DNA from: an uncultured Alteromonadaceae bacterium
GTDB taxonomy: Bacteria; Pseudomonadota; Gammaproteobacteria; Enterobacterales; Alteromonadaceae
Direction: 5' to 3'
NCBI GenBank assembly: GCA_947503265.1
Contig: CANNDC010000001.1
Coordinates: 489,435-553,434 of the forward strand
Length of the DNA stretch: 64,000 bases
This document shows positions 44,727-52,333 of this stretch, one piece after another (position 1 is the stretch's first letter; the number at the start of each line of letters is the position of its first letter). The notes beneath the pieces were generated by a model. That model did no database searches. It saw only the letters and a program-made list of their open reading frames with translations, and had not been told where the DNA came from. The position numbers were made by a program, and so were the translations under genes.

Positions 44727-45524
44727 TTATTGCTTGCCGAATTTATAAATAAACCTATCTGTTTTGCCTCTTATTGATGGGTCAAATACAGATTTGGTTA
44801 AATCATCATCTGGATTTCTTAAGTAAAAGGCTTCTTCGAGCAACCTGAACCCTGCTTCTTCAAACTGATACAAAATGATCTGGTTATCAATTCTGTGTAA
44901 GGTATTAGCCATCTCATTTCCTGAACCAGCTTTGGCGAAGTGGTCGATAATAATCACTACGGCATCGTCTTTCATCACTCGACTAAGGGTCGCCAAGACA
45001 GCTTTGTGGTCAACTGCCTCTTCTCTTAATTCAACTCGCTTACCATTTTGAGTCATGTAAGTGAAAAATAAATCGTGATAATTGAGCGCCATGAAAACGA
45101 TATCGACCGAGTTATCAGGTACATCAATATCAGCAATGGCGATATTATCTAATCGACTCACATTCGCTAGACGATTGTTCTCCGTCCGCTTTTTAATTCC
45201 GTCTTCAGCAAAGCGCCATATAACTTCGTCATTTTGCGCATAGACTTTGCCCTCTGCGCCAACCGCTCGAGAAAACAATTCGGTATACCAACCTTGCCCA
45301 GCGAACAAATCCAAAATCGTGTCACCGGAGCGCACTCCGGCAAATTCCATAATTTTCGCAGGTTGTCGAGCTGCGTCTCTTATCGCATCTTCAACAGGTC
45401 TATCTTGATGAGTAAGCAGCATATTCAATTGTTGAGGCGTTAATACATTCCCCTGTTGTGCGAGCGAAGAGCCGCTCAAGACAGTTAAGAAGGTTGTGAC
45501 TAAGGCTAGTATTATTTTTTTCAT
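44727..45524 (-). CDS. Exported class I methyltransferase-fold protein
   Basis: 265 residues. MKKIILALVTTFLTVLSGSSLAQ is a clear signal peptide, with cleavage after SLA. The mature part shows the SAM-binding motif I ILDLFAGQGWYT (about residues 70-81), and VDIVFMALNYHDL as a motif IV-like segment. It looks like the COG4798 group of predicted methyltransferases. SAM is not expected in the periplasm, so enzymatic methylation there is in doubt, and a changed role is possible. It is 36 bp upstream of the M13 peptidase on the same strand. Confidence 0.75.
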   Translation of the reverse strand: MKKIILALVTTFLTVLSGSSLAQQGNVLTPQQLNMLLTHQDRPVEDAIRDAARQPAKIMEFAGVRSGDTILDLFAGQGWYTELFSRAVGAEGKVYAQNDEVIWRFAEDGIKKRTENNRLANVSRLDNIAIADIDVPDNSVDIVFMALNYHDLFFTYMTQNGKRVELREEAVDHKAVLATLSRVMKDDAVVIIIDHFAKAGSGNEMANTLHRIDNQIILYQFEEAGFRLLEEAFYLRNPDDDLTKSVFDPSIRGKTDRFIYKFGKQ

Positions 45525-45699
45525 ATTATTTTTCCGATATTGCTCCTATTCTCAAACAATATCGTTAATCTTGATGTTTTGGCAGCAAAAATCTGTAACA
45601 GAAAAAGTCTGTTCTGTGTCAGAATTACCCACGAGCGAATTTTATCGCTACAAACCCTGTCTAGATAAAATAATAAAAATGAATTTGGGAGAAGATGAA

Positions 45700-46113
45700 A
45701 TGAGTGCAACTATTCTCGCGCTTACTGGTTACATTGCTTGGACACTATTACTGTTAGTTACCATTGCTGTTTATCGCACAGTATTGGTTATGCAAAAAAA
45801 CCGTTTACCGAATGGTTTTAAAGCCGACGGTTCTGACTCACCAGAATTTGGCCAACGTTTGACGAGAGCGCAAGGTAACTGTGCAGAGAGTTTTGTGTTT
45901 ACCGGTGGGGTTATGTTGTTGGCATTGGCTACGAGTTCGTCTGCCATTACTGATCCATTGGCTTACTATTTATTGGCCGCAAGACTCGTCCAGTCTATAG
46001 TTCATTTGCTGTCTACGTCAGTTCTCGCGGTACAAATTCGTTTTGCATTTTTCGTCGTTCAAGTTGTTATTAGTGGTTATTGGTTGTTGCAGATAATGTC
46101 GAAGTTTGCCTAG
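45700..46113 (+). CDS. MAPEG-family membrane protein
   Basis: 137 residues with four membrane segments. The start at ATG 45700 has GGGAGA at eight bases; longer frames reaching 45496 would overlap the methyltransferase gene and have no site. RLTRAQGNCAESFVF is the family signature with the conserved RAQ-x-N-x-x-E. MAPEG proteins include glutathione-dependent enzymes and others of unknown role in bacteria. It is divergent from the methyltransferase gene. Confidence 0.85.
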   Translation: MSATILALTGYIAWTLLLLVTIAVYRTVLVMQKNRLPNGFKADGSDSPEFGQRLTRAQGNCAESFVFTGGVMLLALATSSSAITDPLAYYLLAARLVQSIVHLLSTSVLAVQIRFAFFVVQVVISGYWLLQIMSKFA

Positions 46114-46194
46114 CGTAGTCGTCTTAATATTGGGTAATAAATAGTATTGTTTGTTTCTTAAATCCTTTCTTACGTTCTTAAAGTTTGAGGTTTC

Positions 46195-48036
46195 ATGTTT
46201 TCGTTTTTTGAACGGCTAGTTAATCCGTTCCCCCCAGAACACCCGACACAGCCACCTAAAAATTTGGTGGCTTTTTGTCGGCATTACTCAAAAGGGATGT
46301 GGCCAGCCATTTTTATGGTATCCATTCTTGCTGCTTCCATTGCAATGCTCGAGGTGTCTTTGTTTGGGTATGTGGGCCAGTTAGTAGATTGGATGGCTGA
46401 GCGTGATAGAGCCAATTTCGTTGAGCAGGAATCCGCCAGTTTATTCTGGATGGGGGCAGTCATTCTAGTGATTCTGCCACTTTTGGTAATCGTGCAGACG
46501 ATGCTGACTCATCAAACCTTATTGGGGAATTTCCCGATGCGGATTAGATGGCAGGCGCACCGTTATTTAATCGGTCAAAGTTTGAACTTCTTCCAAGATG
46601 AATTCGCCGGGAGGGTTGCGACTAAGGTTATGCAAACAGCCTTGTCTGTGCGTGAAGCTGTGATGAAGTTGCTTGATATTCTGGTGTACGTCAGCGTTTA
46701 TTTTATCAGTATTCTAATATTGATTTTTTCCATAGATTGGCGTTTGAGTATTCCACTCATTTTATGGTTGGTTGTGTACATAATCACACTACGATTGTTG
46801 TTGCCCAGACTGAAAAAAATATCTCAGAAACAAGCCGACGCGCGTTCCATCATGACGGGGCGGATTGTCGATAGCTATACCAATATCATGACAGTTAAAC
46901 TGTTTTCTCATACCAGTCGTGAGTCTAGCTATGCTAAAGATGCAATGAATGGCTTTTTGGATACGGTCTATCCCCAGATGCGCTTGGCGACTATGCTATA
47001 TGGCTGTGTTTGGTTTTCTAATGCCCTCTTAGTATTTTCCATTAGCGCGCTATCAATTAATCTTTGGTTAGAGCAAATTGTCAGCCCGGGTGATATCGCA
47101 GTGGCGATAAGTTTGTGCCTACGCCTAAATGGCATGTCTCAGTGGATCATGTGGGAAGTATCAGCATTATTTGAAAATATAGGTACGGTGCAAGACGGTA
47201 TTAACACCTTATCTAACCCTGTGGATGTTGTGGATAAAGACGATGCGCCCAATCTTAATGTAACTGGCGGAAGTATTCAGTTTAACCAGGTTAATTTTGG
47301 CTATGCGGGACCTAATGGCAGTCGTATCGACGTGTTTAATAATTTGGATTTGCACATCAAGGCAGGCGAAAAAGTAGGGTTAGTTGGCCGCTCAGGTGCA
47401 GGTAAATCAACCTTGGTGAATCTGCTATTGCGTTTCTATGATATTCAATCAGGTAGTATTTGTATTGATGGGCAAGACATCAAAAACATCAAGCAAGAAA
47501 GTCTTAGAGCTAATATAAGTATGGTGACACAGGATACGTCTCTTTTACATCGTTCTGTAAAAGACAATATCCTGTATGGGAAACTTGATGCGACTGACGA
47601 ACAAATGCGCCATGCTGCAAAGCAAGCGGAAGCGGATGAGTTCATTCAATCTTTATCTGATCTGCATGGTGGTGTCGGCTATGATGCACAAGTAGGTGAA
47701 CGGGGTGTGAAATTGTCTGGTGGACAAAGACAACGTATCGCTATTGCCAGAGTGATGTTAAAAGACGCCCCTATTCTAATACTCGATGAAGCAACTTCTG
47801 CATTGGACTCTGAAGTTGAGGTGGCAATACAACAGTGCCTGAACAAAATAATGGAACAAAAGACAGTGCTCGCCATTGCACATCGGTTATCTACCATTGC
47901 ACAAATGGATAGATTGTTGGTTTTGGATAACGGCAATATCGTTGAGTCTGGCAGCCATGCCGAGTTGTTAGCGCAAAATGGCATCTATGCCAAACTATGG
48001 GCACATCAAACAGGTGGTTTTATTGGCGTTGAGTAA
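46195..48036 (+). CDS. ABC transporter, fused membrane and ATPase domains, MsbA/MdlB-like
   Basis: 613 residues. Six membrane helices cover about 1-330; the nucleotide-binding domain has Walker A GRSGAGKST, Q-loop VTQDTS, signature LSGGQRQR and Walker B LILDEATSALDSE. Half-transporters of this kind form dimers that export lipids or drugs. The sequence does not show which. It follows MAPEG after 81 bp. Length matches MsbA-type proteins (about 580-620). It may be transcribed on its own, and the tRNA promoter starts shortly after. Confidence 0.88.
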   Translation: MFSFFERLVNPFPPEHPTQPPKNLVAFCRHYSKGMWPAIFMVSILAASIAMLEVSLFGYVGQLVDWMAERDRANFVEQESASLFWMGAVILVILPLLVIVQTMLTHQTLLGNFPMRIRWQAHRYLIGQSLNFFQDEFAGRVATKVMQTALSVREAVMKLLDILVYVSVYFISILILIFSIDWRLSIPLILWLVVYIITLRLLLPRLKKISQKQADARSIMTGRIVDSYTNIMTVKLFSHTSRESSYAKDAMNGFLDTVYPQMRLATMLYGCVWFSNALLVFSISALSINLWLEQIVSPGDIAVAISLCLRLNGMSQWIMWEVSALFENIGTVQDGINTLSNPVDVVDKDDAPNLNVTGGSIQFNQVNFGYAGPNGSRIDVFNNLDLHIKAGEKVGLVGRSGAGKSTLVNLLLRFYDIQSGSICIDGQDIKNIKQESLRANISMVTQDTSLLHRSVKDNILYGKLDATDEQMRHAAKQAEADEFIQSLSDLHGGVGYDAQVGERGVKLSGGQRQRIAIARVMLKDAPILILDEATSALDSEVEVAIQQCLNKIMEQKTVLAIAHRLSTIAQMDRLLVLDNGNIVESGSHAELLAQNGIYAKLWAHQTGGFIGVE

Positions 48037-48074
48037 AGTGCTTTGGAAATATACGCCGAAGCCTTTATTTTGAC

Positions 48075-48102
48075 TTGTATAAGCCCCATGTATGAGTATA
48101 AT
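48075..48102 (+). promoter_or_regulatory. Promoter of the tRNA-Trp gene
   Basis: TTGTAT (48075-48080) and TATAAT (48097-48102) have 16 bp between them. The discriminator ACGCGTCCC after the -10 is G+C-rich, as in stable-RNA promoters under stringent control. Confidence 0.65.
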
Positions 48103-48179
48103 ACGCGTCCCTCCTTGTTAGACTCAACTTTTTCCAACGAAAAGACGTTAATTTCACAAGGTAGATGTAGCTAAATTTT

Positions 48180-48256
48180 AGGGGTGTAGTTCCAATTGGT
48201 AGAACAGCGGTCTCCAAAACCGATGGTTGGGGGTTCGAATCCCTCCACCCCTGCCA
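48180..48256 (+). tRNA. trnW: tRNA-Trp (CCA)
   Basis: 77 bases with encoded CCA. The acceptor stem AGGGGTG pairs with CACCCCT and G73 follows. The D stem is GTTC/GAAC, and the anticodon loop CTCCAAA gives CCA. The T arm is GGGGG-TTCGAAT-CCCTC. One G-A mismatch closes the anticodon stem (GCGGT/ACCGA). A tRNA-Trp just before secE is the usual layout in these bacteria. It has its own promoter 78 bp upstream. Confidence 0.98.
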
Positions 48257-48278
48257 TATTTTAAAAGTGGCAATTGAT

Positions 48279-48300
48279 GCACCAGAAGTCAGTCTGGTGC
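48279..48300 (+). other. Hairpin between tRNA-Trp and secE
   Basis: Arms GCACCAGA and TCTGGTGC (loop AGTCAG) form an 8-bp stem 22 bases after the tRNA. A second stem TAGTCCG/CGGACTA lies at 48312-48338. No U-tract follows, so these may be processing sites or partial attenuators before secE. Confidence 0.5.
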
Positions 48301-48359
48301 TATGAGTTAACTAGTCCGGATAATGATGTTGCGGACTAACAGAAGCGGAATTGAAAGAC

Positions 48360-48737
48360 ATGAGCGAAAGTACAGAAAACCCATCCAACCCATTGGATAT
48401 GCTCAAATGGTTGATAGTGATCTTGTTGTTGGGCGGCGTCATCGCGGCAAACACTTACTATGAAGAAGTTTCCGTGTTGTACCGTGCTATCGGTGCAGTG
48501 GTATTAGTTGCTATTGCAGGATTTATTGCTAGTACAACGCACAAAGGCAGTACATTTCTTGCTTTCGCTAAAGATTCTCGCACTGAAGTTCGCAAAGTAG
48601 TTTGGCCAACTAGACAAGAAGCAACGCAAACGACATTGATTGTTCTAGCTGCAACTGTTGTTATTTCTCTATTGCTCTGGGGCTTAGATGGACTGATTGT
48701 TCCACTTGTGTCTTTCATAACTAGTTTGGGGATTTAA
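48360..48737 (+). CDS. secE: Preprotein translocase subunit SecE
   Basis: 125 residues from ATG 48360; TTG 48351 is in frame but unlikely. Three membrane segments, as in the longer gammaproteobacterial SecE, and the conserved cytoplasmic stretch RTEVRKVVWPTRQEATQTT before the last helix, followed by LLLWGLDGLIVPLVSFITSLG. It joins SecY and SecG in the SecYEG channel. nusG follows after three bases. The operon may be fed by readthrough from the tRNA promoter. Confidence 0.95.
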   Translation: MSESTENPSNPLDMLKWLIVILLLGGVIAANTYYEEVSVLYRAIGAVVLVAIAGFIASTTHKGSTFLAFAKDSRTEVRKVVWPTRQEATQTTLIVLAATVVISLLLWGLDGLIVPLVSFITSLGI

Positions 48738-48740
48738 GCC

Positions 48741-49277
48741 ATGTCTGATAAAAAATGGTACGTAGTACAAGCTTTCTCTCAATATGAAGGTCGTGTTAAG
48801 AAAACGCTTTTAGAGCACATCAAAATGCACGGTATGGAAGATTACTTCGGTGAAATCTTAGTTCCCACTGAAGAAGTCATCGAAATGCGTGCCGGTCAAA
48901 AGCGCAAGAGTGAGCGCAAATTTTTTCCAGGCTATGTGCTAGTTGAAATGGAAATGAATGAAGATTCTTGGCATTTAGTTAAAAGTGTTCCTCGAGTACT
49001 TGGCTTTATTGGTGGTACATCTGACCGCCCTATGCCAATTACAAAAAGAGAAGCTGACGCGATTCTTAACAGACTCGAAGAATCGGTTGATAAGCCAAAA
49101 CCAAAAACCTTGTTCGAGCCAGGCGAAGTGGTACGTGTTATCGATGGTCCATTTGCCGACTTCAATGGTGTGGTTGAAGAAGTTGACTATGAAAAGAGCC
49201 GCCTAAAAGTGTCTGTTCTTATTTTTGGTCGCTCAACACCAGTAGAACTAGAGTTTGGTCAGGTAGAAAAAGGCTAA
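48741..49277 (+). CDS. nusG: Transcription termination/antitermination factor NusG
   Basis: 178 residues. The NGN domain begins [20 protein letters not shown], and the C-terminal KOW domain includes [35 protein letters not shown]. NusG binds the clamp of RNA polymerase, stimulates elongation, and couples to Rho or S10. Length fits E. coli NusG (181). It is co-transcribed with secE. The hairpin at 49295-49332 is a likely transcript end. Confidence 0.97.
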   Translation: MSDKKWYVVQAFSQYEGRVKKTLLEHIKMHGMEDYFGEILVPTEEVIEMRAGQKRKSERKFFPGYVLVEMEMNEDSWHLVKSVPRVLGFIGGTSDRPMPITKREADAILNRLEESVDKPKPKTLFEPGEVVRVIDGPFADFNGVVEEVDYEKSRLKVSVLIFGRSTPVELEFGQVEKG

Positions 49278-49294
49278 GAATATTGGAAGAATAT

Positions 49295-49332
49295 TGGGGT
49301 CAGAGTTAATTTTTTTATTCTTTGACCCCAAA
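49295..49332 (+). terminator. GGGGTCA/TGACCCC inverted repeat after nusG
   Basis: TTGGGGTCA (49295-49303) pairs with TGACCCCAA (49324-49332), and the stem may extend via G-U and A-U pairs. The U-rich run lies in the loop, not after the stem, so it is atypical as an intrinsic terminator. The sequence resembles the GGGGTCAGAG-type palindromes found near REP-associated transposases in some gammaproteobacteria. Confidence 0.55.
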
Positions 49333-49467
49333 ACAACAAACGACATTTTTCGGCATTGAATAACAAATTTTTCAGCGAGTTGAATTCTTAACTCAGAATC
49401 AAAAAATCAAATCTAACCGCTTTACAGATTTGAATTTAAAATACTCAAATTAAATTCAATTTAATAC

Positions 49468-49496
49468 TTGTTTATCTAGAAACCCTAGACTATAAT
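49468..49496 (+). promoter_or_regulatory. Promoter of the rplKA operon
   Basis: TTGTTT (49468-49473) and a consensus TATAAT (49491-49496) have a 17-bp spacer and AT-rich DNA upstream. Transcription should begin around 49503, giving a leader of about 80 bases. CTAG-AAACC-CTAG lies within the spacer. Confidence 0.75.
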
Positions 49497-49585
49497 TCGC
49501 GGCCCTTTATTTTGAACGGGAAGCCGATCGAGCAAACAATCTCAGTGTTTTGCGAGGCGTTTGACCCAAATTTGAGAGTATTATA

Positions 49586-50014
49586 ATGGCTAAAAAAGTT
49601 ACTGGCTTAATTAAGCTACAGGTTGCAGCAGGCGCTGCGAACCCAAGTCCACCAGTTGGTCCTGCACTAGGTCAACACGGTGTAAATATCATGGAATTCT
49701 GTAAAGCATTTAATGCAAAAACAGAAAGTCTAGAAAAAGGCGCTCCGGTACCTGTTGAAATTACAGTTTACGAAGATCGCTCTTTCACCTTCGAAACCAA
49801 AACTCCGCCAGCTTCTTATTTGTTGAAAAAAGCCGCGGGCATCAAGAGTGGTTCTGGCCGTCCTAATACCGAGAAAGTAGGTAAAGTGACTCGTGCTCAG
49901 TTGGAAGAAATCGCCAACATGAAAGAACCAGATCTAACTGCAGCTGATCTTGACGCTGCTGTTCGCACTATTGCGGGTTCTGCTCGTAGTATGGGTTTAA
50001 CGGTAGAGGGTTAA
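49586..50014 (+). CDS. rplK: 50S ribosomal protein L11
   Basis: 142 residues, the same as in E. coli. The N-terminal domain holds [33 protein letters not shown], and the C-terminal domain ends with [11 protein letters not shown]11 sits in the GTPase-associated centre and is needed for RelA-mediated stringent response. The promoter is at 49468-49496. The gene precedes rplA by three bases and is co-transcribed with it; L1 is expected to repress both by binding mRNA, as in E. coli. Confidence 0.97.
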   Translation: MAKKVTGLIKLQVAAGAANPSPPVGPALGQHGVNIMEFCKAFNAKTESLEKGAPVPVEITVYEDRSFTFETKTPPASYLLKKAAGIKSGSGRPNTEKVGKVTRAQLEEIANMKEPDLTAADLDAAVRTIAGSARSMGLTVEG

Positions 50015-50017
50015 GAC

Positions 50018-50716
50018 ATGGCTAAATTATCGAAAAAAATGCGTAGCATCCGTGAAAAAGTAGACGTAACTAAAGAATATGAAATCAATGAAGCTGTGGC
50101 TTTGTTGAAAGAATTCGCAACAGCGAAATTCCCAGAAAGTGTTGACGTTGCTGTTAACCTTGGCATCGACGCTCGTAAATCTGACCAAAACGTTCGTGGT
50201 GCAACTGTACTACCTAACGGAACAGGTAAAGATGTTCGCGTTGCAGTATTTACTCAAGGTGCAAACGCTGAAGCTGCTAAAGAAGCTGGTGCAGATGTTG
50301 TTGGTATGGACGATCTAGCTGAGCAAGTTAAGAAAGGCGAAATGGACTTTGACGTAGTTGTTGCTTCTCCAGATGCAATGCGCGTTGTTGGTCAACTTGG
50401 TCAAATTCTAGGTCCTCGTGGTCTTATGCCTAACCCTAAAACGGGTACAGTTACACCAGACGTAGCAACTGCAGTTAAGAATGCAAAAGCTGGTCAGGTT
50501 CGCTACCGCAACGATAAAAACGGTATTATCCACGCTAGCATTGGTAAAATTGCATTTGAACCAAATCAAATCCAAGAAAACCTTGATGCATTGTTGGAAG
50601 CACTGAAGAAAGCAAAACCTTCTTCAGCAAAGGGAACTTTCTTCAAAAGAATCAGCCTAAGCACCACTATGGGTGCTGGTGTGATGCTTGACCCGGCAAG
50701 TCTTGGTCTTAAATAA
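50018..50716 (+). CDS. rplA: 50S ribosomal protein L1
   Basis: 232 residues. [16 protein letters not shown] starts the protein; [20 protein letters not shown] is the L1 signature and [14 protein letters not shown] ends it. L1 binds the 23S rRNA stalk that releases E-site tRNA, and also the rplKA mRNA as a translational repressor. The next genes rplJL are set apart by a 375-bp leader with its own regulation. Confidence 0.97.
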   Translation: MAKLSKKMRSIREKVDVTKEYEINEAVALLKEFATAKFPESVDVAVNLGIDARKSDQNVRGATVLPNGTGKDVRVAVFTQGANAEAAKEAGADVVGMDDLAEQVKKGEMDFDVVVASPDAMRVVGQLGQILGPRGLMPNPKTGTVTPDVATAVKNAKAGQVRYRNDKNGIIHASIGKIAFEPNQIQENLDALLEALKKAKPSSAKGTFFKRISLSTTMGAGVMLDPASLGLK

Positions 50717-50804
50717 GATAAGTTAATTTATGCTGGTCTGTTATGAAAACTAACGGACACAGCAACTTATGAGCAAATGCTCATCTCTCTGATGGTTATG
50801 GGTT

Positions 50805-50950
50805 GGAGTCTTGTTAATGCGCTAGTCGCAATTAATAGAGACTCCCGTCCAAGACCGCAGGTGCGAATCGGTGAATGAAGTAAGAGAGCATTCACAATAA
50901 CGAATCGCTTAATCGTTTCATGTAAAAGTGGATAGCCTGCGCAGACGGTG
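50805..50950 (+). ncRNA. Ribosomal L10 leader (rplJL autoregulatory RNA)
   Basis: GGAGTCT pairs with AGACTCC at 50805-50843. Then CGTCCAAGACCGCAGG and the distal CCTGCGCAGACGG form the closing stems of the L10 binding structure, with CTTAAT kink-turn-like elements between. These match the E. coli L10 leader (CGAAGACCGCAGG and CCTGCGTAGACGG). The L10-L12 complex would bind here and repress rplJ translation. A GTGAATG/CATTCAC stem is an extra insertion. Confidence 0.9.
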
Positions 50951-51091
50951 ATTTCGACTCAGACTCTCTGGGAAAACGAACACCGTAGAGCGGTAAATTT
51001 ACATTCTTAGAATGTGTTTTTATCAATCTGGAAACTCTGATTAGTGAATTTCGAAAGAAACAAATTAATCAGCTAACAAAAGGTGAACTCA

Positions 51092-51610
51092 GTGGCACTA
51101 GGCTTAGCAGCAAAGAAAGAGATCGTAGCAGAAGTAACCGATGTTGCATCTCGAGCTCTATCCATTGCCGTCGCTGAATACCGTGGGATGGAAGTTTCAG
51201 AACTAACTGACCTGCGTGTTAAAGCCCGTGAGCAAGGCGTATATCTTAAAGTTGTAAGAAATACGCTAGCAAAACGCGCATTAGCAGACAGTAAGTTTTC
51301 TGATTTAGATGAAGCTTTAACTGGTCCTTTGATTTACGGTTTTTCGATAGATGCACCAGGCGGTGCAGCACGTCTATTCAAAGACTACAGTAAAGAAAAT
51401 GACAAGCTTAAAGTAACAGCGCTTTCAATTGGTAGTGGTTTGTTGGGTCCTGAGAAATTGGACGCAGTAGCTTCACTTCCGACTCGCGACGAAGCTCTAG
51501 CAAAACTTCTTGCTACCTTCAAAGCACCTGCAGAGAAGTTCGTTCGTACTATCAACGAAGTTCCAGGCAAGTTTGTGCGTGTATTGGCGGCGATCAAAGA
51601 CGAAAAATAA
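51092..51610 (+). CDS. rplJ: 50S ribosomal protein L10
   Basis: 172 residues from GTG 51092, with AAAGGTGA six bases upstream; the protein begins [15 protein letters not shown] like E. coli L10. A GTG at 51083 is rejected as too far from homology. L10 binds L11-region rRNA and carries dimers of L7/L12 to form the stalk. It is controlled by the upstream leader RNA. Confidence 0.96.
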   Translation: MALGLAAKKEIVAEVTDVASRALSIAVAEYRGMEVSELTDLRVKAREQGVYLKVVRNTLAKRALADSKFSDLDEALTGPLIYGFSIDAPGGAARLFKDYSKENDKLKVTALSIGSGLLGPEKLDAVASLPTRDEALAKLLATFKAPAEKFVRTINEVPGKFVRVLAAIKDEK

Positions 51611-51664
51611 TTTTCGTGTTTGGCATTAAATTTTTTAATTAAACAACCCAGGAGTTTAGAGAAC

Positions 51665-52039
51665 ATGGCTCTAACTAAAGATGATATTTTAAACGCGATT
51701 GCTGAAATGCCAGTTATGGAATTGGTAGAGTTAATCGAAGCAGCTGAAGAAAAATTCAACGTATCTGCAGCAGCCGCTGTTGCAGTAGCAGGTCCAGCAG
51801 CTGGTGGCGAAGAAGCCGCAGCTGAGCAAACTGAATTTGACGTTGTAATGACTTCTTTCGGTGGAAACAAAGTAGCAGTAATCAAAGCAGTTCGTAGTGC
51901 AACTGGTCTTGGTCTTAAAGAAGCTAAAGAAGTTGTTGAATCAGCTCCTAAAGCTATCAAAGAAGGCGTATCTAAAGAAGACGCAGAAGCACTTAAAGCA
52001 CAGCTTGAAGAAGCTGGTGCTGAAGTGGAACTTAAGTAA
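51665..52039 (+). CDS. rplL: 50S ribosomal protein L7/L12
   Basis: 124 residues from ATG 51665, with AGGAG upstream. The N-terminal dimerisation domain (1-32), an Ala-rich hinge (about 33-52), and the C-terminal domain with [20 protein letters not shown] are all present. It recruits translation GTPases to the ribosome. An in-frame ATG at 51620 is ignored. A terminator-like attenuator follows at 52077-52107, allowing lower rpoBC expression. Confidence 0.97.
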   Translation: MALTKDDILNAIAEMPVMELVELIEAAEEKFNVSAAAAVAVAGPAAGGEEAAAEQTEFDVVMTSFGGNKVAVIKAVRSATGLGLKEAKEVVESAPKAIKEGVSKEDAEALKAQLEEAGAEVELK

Positions 52040-52076
52040 TTTGTCTAACGACATATTGCTTGCCTGAAAAGGCTTG

Positions 52077-52107
52077 GGCTGGTGGTTATATGACCACCAG
52101 CCTTTTT
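52077..52107 (+). terminator. Attenuator between rplL and rpoB
   Basis: A perfect 10-bp G+C-rich stem (GGCTGGTGGT with ACCACCAGCC) has a six-base loop and is followed by TTTTT. It starts 38 bp after rplL, as in E. coli where partial termination sets the L7/L12 to polymerase ratio. Confidence 0.9.
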
Positions 52108-52333
52108 GCGCTGTAGGATAGTGCATTTATATCCTTTGAATCTATCCTACGATATTGAGCGCAAGCACAGTTTTGATGTGACATAAAACCAATGTTTATT
52201 TTGGTTTTGTTTAAAAAACTACTAAGAAATTGGTCACACATTAAAATCTGTAATGTAAAGGGTGCTAGAAGTTTGGCTGGTAAATGCGCTTTACCAGGCA
52301 AGACGGGTCAAAAATCAAAATGCTGAGGAACCC

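Larger units (their letters stand above)
49278..49585. other. 308-bp region between nusG and rplK
   Basis: No gene is seen. It holds the GGGGTCA hairpin (49295-49332) and the rplK promoter (49468-49496). A further AT-rich stretch from 49380 to 49470 could be an UP-element region for the promoter. Confidence 0.6.

Noticed and set aside
45496..45699. Extension of the MAPEG gene upstream
   Set aside because: It would overlap the divergent methyltransferase gene and lacks membrane-protein character; GGGAGA supports ATG 45700.
50717..51091. Missed gene between rplA and rplJ
   Set aside because: The structure matches the L10 leader RNA and there is no coding frame of use.
51385..51960. Minus-strand ORF of 191 aa across rplJ and rplL
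   Set aside because: It is the antisense shadow of two certain ribosomal genes; its Ala/Ser-rich protein follows from the codons of L7/L12.
52262..52333. N-terminal extension of RpoB
   Set aside because: The homologous protein starts at MVYS with a good ribosome site; the open frame upstream is chance.
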